Source: Lampris incognitus
Lineage: Eukaryota > Chordata > Actinopteri > Lampriformes > Lampridae
NCBI RefSeq assembly: GCF_029633865.1
Contig: NC_079215.1
Location: forward strand, 54,262,986 to 54,326,985
Reading direction: 5' to 3'
Length of the DNA stretch: 64,000 nt
In this document: piece after piece, positions 1 through 12,431 of the stretch
Numbering within the stretch: the first letter of the stretch is position 1
How the letters are laid out: each line of letters opens with the position of its first letter
Notes under the pieces: generated by a model
What the model was told of the DNA's origin: nothing
The model's database searches: none
What the model saw: only the letters and a program-made list of their open reading frames with translations
Made by a program: the position numbers and the translations under genes

Positions 1-354
1 CACCCCCAACCTCCCTCCCTCCCTCCCTCCCTCCCCTCAGAAACCCCCACTCCTCCGCCTCGCTCTGACGTCACGCCCATGGCTATATTGCACGAACAGT
101 CCGGCGCTGCAGCCTCTGCTCGTGTGCAAACGGCGTCTCGCTGCTCCTGCCGCCCCGTTGCGAGCGGAGAGAGCGGAAAGAGGGGAAGCCAGCGACGACG
201 CGGAGCGCGGAGGGACTCTGGCGTGGTCTCACATCGCGGGGTCGGGAATAAGGAGACGGTTGTGCGCGACGACACGGCGATAGGAGACAGCAGCCGGTGG
301 CGGCGGGGTGGGGGGGGGGGAGGAGGAGGAGGAAAGGTATCCCCGGGTCTGAAC
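1..354 (+). promoter_or_regulatory. cbx4: cbx4 promoter / 5' UTR, CpG-rich
   Basis: This GC- and CpG-rich block lies directly upstream of the cbx4 start codon at 355. It contains a CRE-like TGACGTCA at 67-74 and purine-rich G runs around 305-335. No TATA box is obvious at a sensible distance. A CpG-island promoter is inferred from base composition and position. The transcription start cannot be fixed from sequence. Confidence 0.5.
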
Positions 355-1173
355 ATGGAGCTACCCGCCGCGGAGAGCACGTCTTTGCGGTGGAGAGCAT
401 CGAGAAGAAGCGGAGCAGAAAGGTTGGGCACCGGAGCGTTTCTCCAGAATAGCTTTGGCGTGCGGAGCGGAGGGGGAGGTGGGGGGTGGGGGGGGGGGAA
501 TTAAACCCGCTCGCATAGGCCCGTGTTTCTGGGTTGCTCCGCGCTGTGTAGGATGTGGTGATGAATTGCGGTGTAGAATTAGCTTGTGTGCACCTACTCA
601 CCGCGTGTGTCTCTCTCTCTCACCTGCAGGGGAGGATCGAATACCTGGTCAAGTGGCGAGGATGGTCTCCGAAGTAAGTCATCCTCGGCATTACTTGCAT
701 TGGGGGAAAAAAGCGTGTGTGTGTGTGTGTGTGTACGTGCGTGCGTGCGTCCTGCGCGCGCGCGCGCCGGTGTTCGTACGTGGACGCGTATGTGGGGCGG
801 TTGCGCGTTCTGGTTTTGGGCGCTCGGCGCGCCTGCTTGGAGAGACGGCGACCGACTGTGTGGATGCGGAGCCGGATAGTCTCCCCTGACGGCGAACTTC
901 TGCATCCGCGTCCGTGTGCGCTCCGAGCAGCCGTGAGGGGGGGAGGGGGCTGCGTCCTTTCTCCTGCGCTGTTGCCCGCTGTGCTCGGCCTACGGCCGTG
1001 CGTGAAAAGTTGGCCTCCTCCTGGATTATTACACAGGTGGCGGCGTGGGTTCACTGCAGGCCGCTATGGTGTTTTATTGTAGGATTCAAAAGAAAAAATA
1101 CTCCCACTGCTGTAGAACCAGTAGTACTGGTGAGGTAGCTATGCAGAGCGGATTACAATAATTTGCTATTTAT

Positions 1174-1256
<83 letters not shown>

Positions 1257-4200
1257 ACAGATACAACACTTGGGAACCAGAGGAAAACATCCTGGATCCA
1301 AGACTCCTCGATGCTTTCCAGGACAGGTGAGTGGCAGAACGGCCTCATTGTGCAGAGGAGGAAGGAGTCGGGATGAATGCATGAAGACTCCTCGGGCCCT
1401 TTTCCGGTGTTTTTTTTCTTCTTCTTCTTCTTCTTTCCTTTACTAAGAGCATCCCCCTCTAACCACCGCGTATGGGTGTACTGCAAGTCACGTGTTAATT
1501 TTCTTTTTAAAAAACGCGGGTGTGCGGACAACTGCTGAAACGGACGTGTTGATTTATTTGCTCGCGACATCCGGTAGCTAAACTAGACAACGCGTCGTGC
1601 GTCAAACCAACAAACGTGATCGTCTTGCAGGAAACGGATGAGAAAAGGTGGCGCTTCCAGGAGAGAACTCAAAAATGTTGCGTTGCCTTCGTTTCATAAT
1701 CGACCCTTCGCTGTCATTGGTGCCTTGTGCACGCGTGCGTCTGACGTCAGGATCCGCCGGCCACGTGGGAGTTTGGCGCCTTCTCTCGTCAGCCGTCGCA
1801 GTATGGCGGCTCTGGGTGGTCAGCAGCGTCGTCGCCGGCCAATAGAGGACAGTCAGTTTAGCGTTAGCTTAACTGTATGTGGCAGATCAGCTAGTGCAGA
1901 TTAGCCTCTTTTTTTTTGTCAAACTAGGCCGTCGTGTTGACCGTTACTTCATGACCGCGTGCTTTGGTGTCCTGCCCAATACATTTCCCTCAAATCGTGG
2001 CAAACTGGGGGGGGGGGGATGCATGAAAATATGAATAAAAGCTTAAATGCGGGACGGTGGCCCAGTGGTTAGCAGCAAGGAGGTCCTGGGTTCGAACCCC
2101 GGGGTTGTTCAACCTTGGGGGAGGGGGGGTCATCCCAGGTCGTCCTCTGTGTGGAGTTTGCATGTTCTCCCCGTGTCTGCTGTGGGTTTCCTCCGGGTGC
2201 TCCGGTTTCCTTCCACCATCAGGGAAGACATGCACGTTAGGGTTAATACTCCTGTCTGTGCCCCGGACCGAGGCCTTGGCAAGACCAACTGGAGTTGATC
2301 CCTGGGCGCTGCTCCTAGCTACACAGCTAGGATGGGTTAAATGCAGGGCATAGTTTTCCTACGGGGATAGAGTATATTTCAAAAAAAGAAAAAAGAAAAA
2401 AAAGATGGAGGGCGTTAAAAAGCACCCCAGTTAGCTCAGAGGACTATGGGCTGCCTCAAATACCCTCCCAGCAAATCCTCTCAAAAGCATCTTACTGAAG
2501 AAGGCCCATAGGTCCTGCACAGCCTTTCCACAGTAGACTACATGGCGAACTTGCTGAAATCAACCAAAGCAGAAGACACAAAGTGGTTTTTGCAACACTG
2601 TGTAACACTGTCATTTGCGTTCCTCTGGCCCTCTTCCGGTGTGCCTCGTAGGACCAGGTCCTGGGGTAAAAAGCAAAACATCACCCGAACCCGGCATGTG
2701 TTTATGCGGTTACTCCTCTCTTTCAAGAAGAGGGACTTTTATTAAAACTAATTACCCGTCTCTCCGGGGAGCCAATGCGTCTGAAACGCTACGCTATGAA
2801 AACACAGCGAAGTCGTCACTGTAATGAGAGGTGAGGGAGGGGGGAGGAGACTGACGTCACCCCTGTCTGCAGTATTGGGTTACTGCCTCCGAGGCCGACT
2901 TGCAAAGGGAGCCCTGCAGGAGCGGGGTTGGAGTCACAGGAAGACGGGCTCGCTTCTTGTTCAGTGGGTTGTGACGTCACGGGTCACGACCCTAGTGACC
3001 CGGTTCAACACTGAAACGTGAACTTGGCGCGCCACACCGACGGCCGATCGAGGAAAAATAACAATTTCGGGGCCTGTCACGGTTATTACATAATATTATC
3101 TGACCCGACCCCCGAACCATTTAGCACAATCGTTAGAATCGTTTCCGTTCATTTGTATATTAAAAAAAAAACAGCTGGATGACACCGACAGAAACGTCAT
3201 TTCGTCGCCGCTTCCACGTCGCTTTCCGCCATTCGTTGTTTGACCGGCGCTCTTTTAGTGACGTCATCTTGCCGCGCCCCTCCTGCGGCGAATGAGCGCC
3301 AGCAAACCGTTTATCTCGAGGCGCTTGCTCTCTAATATTCGATGACCGGCGGCGCATTTTGGTTTTGAGCCAAATGAAAAAGGTGGAGCCCAGTAACGTG
3401 GAGGACGTCTCCTGTCTCGTTGTTTTCTAACTCCACAAGGAGGCCGTTTGTCGGATTTGCAGCAAAAAGGTCAAAATCGCTAATACCCCACATACGTATG
3501 TCTTGCTGTGGTTTACAAGGATATGGCCTGTTTTGGCCATAGCACGTCGTTTGTTTTGATTGTTGGCACCTTCCATTTACAGTCATCTCTCTGTATATTT
3601 CAGTAATAGGCTTTGTATATTTAAGTTGTTATTCATGTCATGTCATATCTGCCCTGTGCAGTTTTTGTTTCCAAAGTCTAACAGGCAAACAGAACTTTAT
3701 ATTTATATGTTCCAATGTCCAGTGCCAATAACTGGCTCTTCTTCTTCATAAGGTGTATGTGTATTATTAAACCGTGATTAGGCTTACACTATAATAGTGG
3801 CATAACATGATAAAAAAGACAATGAAATCATTAATCACGATTATTTGTATGACAATTAATCGTCAACAAAATGTCATGGTCGTGACAGCCCTACAACTAG
3901 GCAATATTATCATGAACAGAAGTGTGGGGCATGAAGTGTGGGTACATGGGCGAGGGTGATGCACGGATTGAGTAAAGGGAGTGCTGTCAGCACAAACCAC
4001 AATGCAAATGTAGTATAGCAGGAACAAAGAAGAGAATGGCGGGGGGGAGAGTCGTTTTAAAGTGTCTCCTATAATGGACGTTAGGTGTGTCCATGAACCA
4101 GGCTGCAGGTGTGATATTGCAGTTTTTTTTTAAGGCAGGGAGGAGCCTAACTTGTAGTTGCTGTTTATGTCTGTTGAGCAGTTAAGATGAAGCATGACGT

Positions 4201-6996
4201 TTAGCATAGATGGGCCAGATAGTGTAAGAAGTTTAAGAGAGATAATGATCATTTTCGCTGTTACAACAGATTATTACTAATGTTCTCCTTTTTGTAGTTT
4301 GGGTGTTATTTTATTTTTTGTGCTTTGTGGCCTAGATTGCTTTGTTTTTGACTTGTGATTTTGGCCTCTAGAAGAGCTTTTGATGGAAACCTATTACATT
4401 GTGTTACACCACCCGAAAAATGAGTGTTTGGTAATTGGTTATGTGTTCATCCCTCCTGCAGGGAAAGACAAGAGCAGCTGATGGGATATCGCAAGAGAGG
4501 GCCAAAGCCTAAACACCTCTTGGTTCAGGTGAGGACTTGATCTTTATAATACTACCCTCAGTTTTCTAAAGTGTTTAGACATATTTAATTTTATACAGTG
4601 TTATTGAAATCATATTTCTCTGTAATCCTAATCCTCATTCCCATGATGCACCATTGAGTCTTTTTTTTAAATATTTGAGTATTTCTGTAAGCTTGGTTTT
4701 TTTGGGGTTATGCAGAGTTTGGGTCCTACCATTGGACTATGCAAAAATATAGTTGGAAACTCTCCATAAAATGTATTTCAGAAGCATTATTCTTCAACAT
4801 TTGTGCTCCCTTTGGATCTATATTTGCATTGAAGCCTTATTTCTTAAGATACGCAGATTTCCGTTTATTAGCGCGTGTATCAATGTGATAATATAGAATA
4901 TGTATATAAAATATATTAAAATATATTAAATATAGAATCAGTGATACATATGCCTGTAACCGTTCACGTCATTGATTTCTATAGACAAAAGTTCCCTGAA
5001 TAGATGTAAAAGTACATCTAATTAATCAGTTATAAATCCAAAAGGCCAAGGGAACCTTTCAGAGGAATGCTTTTGTTCTTCTCAGGAGGGTGTTGGTGGT
5101 AACACATGGGATAATGTAAGTGATGGGACACAAAGCAGGCAGTGACATTCCTCTGAGCTGAGGTCACAGCCACAGGAGTCACTTTGAAATGTCACCCTGA
5201 TGGTCATGCCTGTCACAGACAAGCAAAGCACTTGAATCTTAGGGAGGCTGTAGGTACATACGTGAAGGTCCATGTGCCTCGTTTGGGCCTCATAGGAGCC
5301 CCTTTTGACATTCCAGTCAACGTTTCTCCATTGACACTCATACACCCCCGCTGAACCATGCTATTTCTTCTTGTCTAGTGCTGATATAGCCATAGATACT
5401 GTGAGATAAGTTGTTTTTGCCAAATTGAGTAACTTGTCCAGAAAAAGCTGCTGTTTTAAAATAGTCAGCTGAGACATTTTCAAACACCTTAATGATTCAG
5501 CTACCTTCATTTTTTTAGAAGATTTAAAACTCTCAACATCTTGTGTCTGATTACTAATGGCTGTCATTGTTTCCCAGGTCCCCTCCTTCGCCCGGAGATC
5601 CAGCATTCTGTCTGATCTTCGCGATGCGACACTCGATGAGGACAACTGTCAGAAGGCTAGTGCCATCCAGATGCTGCGATCCCAGGGTCAGCAGTACCAG
5701 CTGAACAGCAAGAAGCACCACCAGTACCAGCCCCTGTGCAAGGAGCGTGAGGCTGAGCAGCAGGTCAATGGCAAGAAAAAGTTCTACTACCAGCTCAACA
5801 GCAAGAAGCATCATCACTATCAACCAGACCTCAGGATGTACGAGGCCCCATTCACCAAGCCCGGGGAAGCTAAAGCTCCAGAGGTGGCTAACCGGGGTTG
5901 GAACCTTCCCCCAGCACTGCAGCAAAAGTGGGTGCGGGACAAAGACTCAGGCTGCCTGACCAAAGTCAAGGATATCACCATGGAGCTGAAGAAGCTGCCG
6001 GCAGATCTCAATGGACACAAAGAACCAGAGACGGTGACACTTCCTGCTAAAGAGGATGCTGTGCCACTGCCCAACAGTGTCAGCAGCAGCAAGCTAAAGA
6101 TAGTCAAGAACAAAAACAAAAATGGACGGATCGTTATTGTCATGAGCAAGTACATGGAGAATGGAATGCAGGCAGCTAGAATCAAGAACGGGGGAGACAG
6201 CGCACCGGCGGACAAAGACAACAGTATGGAAAACCACCTTGAAAAGATGAAGCTTGTAAAGAAGCTCGGTCTCATGAATGGCTTTGCTAAAAGCACCACT
6301 ATTGACAAAGCAGATGTTCCTCCCTCTGGATGTAATGGACATTGCTCTATAGAGACAGAGCATGCTCCCAAAATGGAGCAAGCTGTGACAGAACAAGGTC
6401 AACATGGAGATATCAGGGGTCAAAAGCAGCTGCAAGCAGATCAGCCATTACAATTGACAACCAAGGCTAATCTGGTCTCTCCGCCTTTGGATAGGGGGTT
6501 TTGCCTCCAATTAGAGAACAGAGAAAGTCAAGGTGGCTTTTCAGGACTCAAACGACACCTCTCAGAATCTGACAATGGGGACCATGATCACGGTAAGAGG
6601 TTTTTGAGCTCCAGGAGCATCAGTGCTCCTAACGCGGCATCTTCACCGACTCAAAGCATCAGCATAGTCCAAAATGGCCACCAGACTCAACCTGGACACC
6701 AGGACTATGAGTATTCTGACCAAGAGGAACCAATAGACTTAAGCATGGTCAAGTGCCGATCTAAAACTGTGGCCCAGACAGAAACACAAACACAGGCTGA
6801 GGAACAAACAAAAGCACAGGCTGAAACACAAGAACTCACGCAGGAGGAAAACGTGGAGGAAACGACAACTTCAAACACCGAACTAAGGAAAGAGGAGCCT
6901 TTTCCGTCTTTCAAGCCATTCCTTGGGAATATAGTCATCACAGACATTACCACAAACTGTCTCACGGTGACATTCAAGGAATATGTAACCGTGTAA
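355..6996 (+). CDS. cbx4: chromobox protein 4 (Polycomb Pc2, SUMO E3 ligase), 5 exons
   Basis: Cbx4 is a chromodomain subunit of canonical PRC1. It reads H3K27me3 and, in mammals, also acts as a SUMO E3 ligase. Exons are 355-422, 630-673, 1261-1326, 4462-4528 and 5578-6996, all with GT-AG borders. The chromodomain (about residues 11-62) spans exons 1-3 and includes [28 protein letters not shown]. Exon 4 gives the basic RKRGPKPK motif. Exon 5 carries two QLNSKKHH repeats, a SUMO-interacting IVIVMSKYM block near residue 267, a CtBP-binding PIDLS motif near 467, and the C-terminal Pc box ending VTFKEYVTV, which binds RING1. The length is about 554 aa against 560 in human. One oddity: the ATG at 355 is one base out of frame with the chromodomain; a base seems missing between 366 and 372. 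This may be an assembly error or a real lesion. CBX8 and CBX2 are excluded by the exon 5 motifs. Confidence 0.95.
1170..1255 (+). repeat. (CT)n microsatellite forming the intron 2 polypyrimidine tract of cbx4
   Basis: About 43 CT dinucleotides run without interruption up to five bases before the AG acceptor at 1259-1260. The microsatellite therefore doubles as the polypyrimidine tract of cbx4 exon 3. Confidence 0.9.
2046..2370 (+). mobile_element. tRNA-derived SINE (family A) in cbx4 intron 3
   Basis: A tRNA-like head has a Pol III box A (TGGCCCAGTGG, about 2054) and a perfect box B (GGTTCGAACCC, about 2089). It is followed by the conserved teleost body with the gtggagtttgcatgttctcc motif and an A-rich tail. 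Related copies lie at 27835-28025 (-), 35709-35765 (+), 43914-44045 (+, 3' part only) and 54105-54455 (-). The family name was not checked against a library. Confidence 0.75.
2371..4461. other. rest of cbx4 intron 3
   Basis: No coding exon is supported here. A short AT-rich stretch around 3770-3895, with repeated attaatcg/cgattaat motifs and ending gtgacagccctac, resembles a degraded MITE. The remainder looks like plain intron sequence. Confidence 0.4.
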
Positions 6997-7061
6997 AGTC
7001 TGTATGTAGAAATGTACACAAAACAAAACGGATATTTTCAGATGCTTGAATGTGCAAAAGA

Positions 7062-7106
<45 letters not shown>

Positions 7107-8567
7107 ATTACGTGAAGGTCAAAATGAATCAGATCTCGATTTCTTACTGAGTGTTAGGCATATGCTTTTCTTCCTAATAAGCTTGATCTGTTGTTAACGA
7201 TTAAAGATTTTATCATGATGTGTTAATACATTCACTCACTTCAGTCTGAGTTTAAAAAGCTATTTTACACAAATAATCGACCGAAGCGGGGAGGCACTTA
7301 CACTTGTGAATAACCTTTTGCTTTTTCTTGGATTCAATTACGTTTTGATCGATAAGCTCAACGGTGTGCATTTGAAAATTATATGTATATTCAGAATTTT
7401 GTAAAACAGAAAAACTACGGAGAAAAAATGGTAAATTACACTGTGTGCGCGTGCGTGCGTGCATGTGGGTGTGCGTGTGTGTGGTGTGTGTGTGTGCGCG
7501 CGTGTGTGCATGCATGGGCGCGTGTGAGTGCATGCATGAGTCCACGTGGGTGAGTGTATGCGCGAGTGTACACGCACGAGTGCGTTGAGTGCACGCGCGC
7601 GCGCGACTGCATGCGTGTGCGCGCGCATGTGCACGCGTGCGTGTGTATGTGCGTGCATGTGCGCATGTGTATGTGCATGCATGGGTGCGTTGTGTAGTGT
7701 GCCTGCATGCATGAGTGCGTGAGAGTGCGTGCGTGTGTGTATGTGCATGCGTGTGTGTGCGTGTGAGAGAGAGAGAGAGAGAGAGGAGACGGCAGGTGTA
7801 AAGTGGGGACATGCCAGTAGGTTAGCATAAGCAGACATCCAGGTAAGCTCAAGGCCTTGTCAGTACGTGTTATCTCAACGCTTCACGTGGAGAACGAGTG
7901 GCTCATGTTTTGTATATGCTCATTATCATAACCTCTATTGTGATTTGACCTGTACATATATGTGCTAAACATTTTATGATTAGCGCCTCCCCGGAGGCTG
8001 TTGACGATAACGACACATAATACCCTTTTTTTTTTCTTTTTTTTTTGCTGTTTGGTTTGCACAGATGGGCAGGGTTTGAGATCAGTTTAGCGAATGTTGT
8101 GCAGAGGCTTTCTAACGACCAGTCTACCCAGGAAATCCGGCCTCACTCGATTTGCATCCGTCGGCGGGGTTTACGTTTCACACGCCTGATTGATTTGTGT
8201 ATGCTAATTGGTGTCACATAGCTCCACTGAAATTGTGTTGCATAATGTTGCTTTTTTATGTTTCCTCTGATTGCCCCGGAGTAACTGCTAGGAGGTGTGC
8301 AAGGGATCCCGGCGGGCCAGTGTGTCTGGACTGGAGCTCGGCATCGCTTGTATTGTAGATGGTGTGAAAGCACACACGTTGTCGTCCTTCTGTCACGCTG
8401 CTTCCTCTCGATGTACCCCAGAAATCCCGTTCGGCGTCAGATGTGGTCCGGACGGCGGCCGCAGATGCAGTTTAACTCCTCTGTGAGAGGTTAAGCAGAC
8501 GCACTTTGATGTTTTATGTGCAGGCTAAAAATGAAAGGCTTTCAGTGATATATTTTGCAATAATAAA
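6997..8567 (+). other. cbx4: cbx4 3' UTR with GT repeats and poly(A) signal
   Basis: The stretch downstream of the cbx4 stop holds a (GT)n run at 7066-7102 and a degenerate GT/GCGC-rich block at 7440-7780. There is an ATTAAA near 7200 and a canonical AATAAA at 8562-8567. The latter is the best candidate polyadenylation signal. The extent of the UTR is inferred. Confidence 0.5.
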
Positions 8568-8744
8568 ATTGCTTGAACTGGATTACGATGGGGTTTTTTT
8601 TTGGTCGTGCACCACAGCTGACACCTGACACGGCCTTGCCCGACACATTTCCTTAACTTGACCCTAGTTACGTTAGTCAGTCCCTGCAGAGGTGTCACCT
8701 ATTTTGAGGAAAGAATGTGTAATCACTTTCGTTGTGATTACACG

Positions 8745-9175
8745 TCTTGATTGACATCTGACATTTGACTGCTTAGCGCAGTCGCCCGTGGTGCGGGAGA
8801 ACCGGGTTCGCTTCCCGGCTGTGGCGGCGGTTCCCGGATGCCCCCCCCCCCCTGGGATGGTGAGACCGCGAGGCCATCAGAAGCGCGTGCGCCCAGAGGC
8901 ACGAGGGAGCTGATATGCTGAAGCGCGGGGACACACTTCCGGGGGAAGGGGGAGGAGAGGGGGGATGTAGTGTAACGATCAAGAATGACTAGACTCGCTA
9001 GCCCGTTGGCTAACGGGTCGGACCCTTTAGTCAGCTGGTTAACGTCACCCGTGGTGCGGGCGGTCCGGGTTCGCGTCCCGGCTGCGGCGGTTCCCGGCTG
9101 CCCCCTGAATTCGCTACATTGGCATGATTGCAAGCTGACAATGATGGGCACGTTGACACGATTACACGTCAATGT
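8745..9175 (+). repeat. two tRNA-like repeats in tandem (8745-8960, 8985-9175)
   Basis: Two related units share a Pol III-like box B (gggttcgcttcccgg near 8805, gggttcgcgtcccgg near 9067) followed by a cggcggttcccgg block and a run of C. The second has a box A-like tagtcagctggttaacg at about 9028. They are read as a tRNA-derived interspersed repeat, not as functional tRNA genes, because no cloverleaf with an anticodon arm can be drawn. The sequence 9176-9600 shows nothing recognisable. Confidence 0.5.
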
Positions 9176-9639
9176 GGACCTCGGACATCCGGAGGGCAGT
9201 AACGTGCAGTGAGGTCCACGGCTGGGTAGGCAGAAGACGGCAAGCCAGAGGGTGGGAGGGGGTCAAAATACATCCGTTCACAAAACGCGAGGCAGGTTAG
9301 CGACGTGCCTCATCGTTGATACCGAAGGACACTGTAAGAACAAACTACGCATGCGCAAAACTCCGAAACCGTTTGCTTCCATTCCACACGCCAGAGGCAC
9401 AAGCAGACTCTGCCTCCGCAGCCTGCATCCACGATGCTAGCGTTGGCAGCAAGCCATCCTGAACAGGACATGCCTTTCATTGATAAAACAAGTTTTACAT
9501 GATTAAAAAAAATTTTTTTACAACAATCTTAACAAATTAAAGTTAAATAAATAAATATTTTGTAACTATCATGACATTTCTTTTTTCCCCTTCTTATTAG
9601 CCTGGGTGAGGCAGTGCCTCCCCTGACCGCGCATCACTA

Positions 9640-9960
9640 CTCTACTCCGAGCTCCCTCGGAGTAGAGCCGCTGCTCCTTCGCGTCGAAAGGAGCCAGTTG
9701 AGGTGGTTCGGGTATCTCATTAGGATGCGTCCTAGGCGCCTTCCTTTGGAGGTTTTCCGGGCACATCCGACTGGCAGGAGACCCCCGGTCTCTCCTCCCA
9801 GTTGGATGTACTCGCCGGAGGGACTACATGTCCAATCTGGCCTGGGAACGCCTTGGGATCCCCCAGGAGGAGCTGGGGGGGGGGCGTTGCTGGGGAGAGG
9901 CGCGTCTGGAGTGCCCTACTTAGCCTGCTGCCGACTAGATGAGACGAGATGAGATGAATG
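9640..9960 (+). mobile_element. LINE 3' remnant (reverse transcriptase C-terminus)
   Basis: The translation shows VEPLLLRVERSQLRWFGYL and an LPLEVFRAHPTGRR block, the C-terminal part of a teleost non-LTR retrotransposon reverse transcriptase ORF. A second, longer copy with the same motifs lies at 56850-57345 on the minus strand. The copy is 5'-truncated and decayed, with frame changes over a few hundred bases. The clade is not certain. Confidence 0.65.
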
Positions 9961-10400
9961 TGCAATCAGGCTGTGGAGCGTGGAGATTATTAAAGTTTCA
10001 ACCAGCTCAACAGTTAAGGTATGCTGACCCAGTGATGGCTGCAGACAGGTGCATCAATTAACCACGAAACTCATTAGCCAGGCCAGGCCAGCAGTTCTAG
10101 GTAACGCTCCTCCAACGGTGAACACGTTTGCGGCACCATGGTGACAACCCGAGCTACCTGTGATGCCTCCATCTCCACCCGGGCCGTGTCACATGGATCT
10201 GCACAACGTGCAAGGTGTGTGTCTCGCTTTGTGAAGCAGACATACCCCCCCCCCCAGAACTACCCAAAATATGAGGTGTGAGGACCTTCTGTTGGAAGGG
10301 GGGGGAAAAAGATCAATATTTGAAACATAACTCGCCCTGATCTAGGCTACGGGAGAGAAAGGTGGTGCACATTGGATTGAGCAGCCTGGGCGGCGTAGAT
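9961..10400. other. intergenic, nothing recognised
   Basis: This stretch holds no convincing ORF, repeat family or RNA gene. It contains short C and G runs near 10247 and 10300. Confidence 0.4.
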
Positions 10401-12300
10401 GGAAAATGTAATTCTACACTGCGGGGCCCTCGTCAGCAGGCACGCGGCCCGCCTTGCAACTAAAAACTGCCCTGCTTCGCAATCTGATAAGTTTAGAAGA
10501 GGACTCGTTTAAATCGGCTGCGCTCTTTGCGTGTCTGCGAGCCATCGCCGCGCGTCCCGCTGCGGCGTGGCCCGCTACCCCCGCACGCGCGGGCTCGCGT
10601 CGCGGCCGTCCGGCGGGCAACAGCTCGCCTCGTTATCCGCGGCTGGGGTTTTGACATGCCGGGTGAGCAACGACACAAAGTATCACAAGTAGCCCTCGTT
10701 TAATATCAGTTTGGACTAAATTGTTATGCGACGTCACAGGGAGAGGTTACCCTGCAATGACATTAAAAAAAGAAAAAAAAACCCGGCTCAGGCAGCTCAT
10801 AAATCCAGATGTGCCACCAACGGAGCCTCGCGCGCGACTCCTTCCTAATTGTGGTGACTTTGCTTGTCGAGCTGATCGAGGCTTCCGCTTGTCTCGTCCG
10901 TTTCCTGCGGGACCGCTGTTCGCGGGTACAGGACCCGGAGCCCTGCTGCCCCCCCCCCCCCCCACAGCCTACCCGCTTTCTGCTCCGTCGCGAAACGGGG
11001 TTGTGGTCGGTCTCTGTCTTCTGTACGGAGGTGTCTGCAAAACCTGAACAGGTGTACCGTAATGTGCCGTAACGTACCGCAATGGTATTCAAGGCTTTCG
11101 TTCTGAAAGTGGACCTCGACCTGAGCTGTTATTACACTGCCGATGTTAATTGGTAAGAAAAAAAATGGGGTACTCCTGTGAACAGCTGGGCTCTGTAGAA
11201 AGTGAGCAGACGTGACGAGCTCGGATGGGTGACAGGACAGTTCGTTTGCTCCTGTCCTCCCCGTCTTTACACCTGTGCCGGCCCTTGCGTATTTGGATTA
11301 TAACTGCGCAGCGCAACTGGCTGTTGTACGGCGGATTTCAGCAAACCAACAAATAAACAAACAAAGTAAACAAATAAATAAATAGCAATCTCTAGGCCGT
11401 TTCTGTCACAATTCATATCCAAATGCAGATGGGACCGAGGTGCGTGGTGTCTGGACGCGTCAAGGGTCGGCGTGTCATCGGCGCGCAAAAGCGGATTTTT
11501 TGGCGTACGCATTGCGCGCGATGTGCAAGTGTAATATCGCGCTATCTGTACAGTCCTGCGGGTGGGGCCTGCGGTTCATACGGGGCAGGCGGGTTTCCGC
11601 GGGTGCGGGCTGAATAGAAGCCAGGCTTGATAGACACCACAGGCCTACAAAGCATGACTCATTTCGGAGCCTGCGCCATTCGGCCATTTTGTGCACAGCC
11701 AAGTCGAGTGAGGCCTGCAGGAATTCCGCTGCAACGGGGGGGGGGGGGGGAAATACCAGTCAAACGGCGGGTTGAATCCGTGTTGTAGCAAAGTGCCATT
11801 TTTGAAGAGGATGATTTGGGCGGGCGCGCGCTGGGTGGGGAGGGGTGGTGGGGGGGGGGGTGCTGTAGAGGATCCACGGTACGTCTCCCGCGCACCGGGA
11901 GCTGGCTGTTGCCCAGATACCAGCGAGCCAATGATCTTTGAACGGGCCGACCGCGCTCCCATATACGGCGGCAACGCTGCTGCACTGCAGTCGCGCCGAG
12001 ACCAATCGCGTCCACTGCCACGGACTGCGGTGCGCAGCCCGTCCTCCTGTCTCCGTCTCTCTCTCTCCCCCTCTCTCTCTCTCTCCCTCTCTCTCTCTCT
12101 CACATACACACGCGCGCGAACGCACGCGCGCGTGGCGCGTATGCAGATTTGCGCGAGACAAACAGGAAAATCCGTGCGCAGATATCACCGGAGACTCGGG
12201 TCGGGGAGTCGCTGCCTGGACCTTTCCGTTTCCGCGTCCGATCCCTCTCTCTCCGCACGAATGAAACAAAAAGGTCTGCGGGCTTCAGCTCCCGTTGTGA
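10400..12300. promoter_or_regulatory. CpG-rich intergenic block between cbx4 and cbx8
   Basis: Several CpG-dense segments (about 10430-10660, 10800-11000, 11440-11620, 11860-12260) lie far from any recognised exon. They include a CT tract at 12055-12102 and a CGCG cluster at 12110-12140. No ORF here matches a known protein. An unannotated promoter, a noncoding RNA or a Polycomb-regulated CpG island is possible; this is inference from composition only. Confidence 0.35.
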
Positions 12301-12431
12301 AAACAACCGGTTTACCTGGCAAATCATCCATAATTAGACCCTAATGCGATGTTTACCGCCTGCTTGATACAACCCAACGTTATAGCCAATGAGGCGTGGA
12401 TAAGCGCTCGTGCTGTGGTTTCATTCAACTC

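Noticed and set aside
79-504. 141-codon frame covering the cbx4 start
   Set aside because: It is not a separate gene: it shares the cbx4 ATG but runs off frame because of the apparent missing base in exon 1 and is compositionally GC-driven.
7252-7852. His/Thr-rich minus-strand frames
   Set aside because: They come from the GT/GCGC-rich part of the cbx4 3' UTR; all frames are equally open.
8745-9175. Two possible tRNA genes
   Set aside because: Box A/B-like motifs exist, but no cloverleaf with a proper anticodon arm can be drawn, and both sit within a repeated unit.
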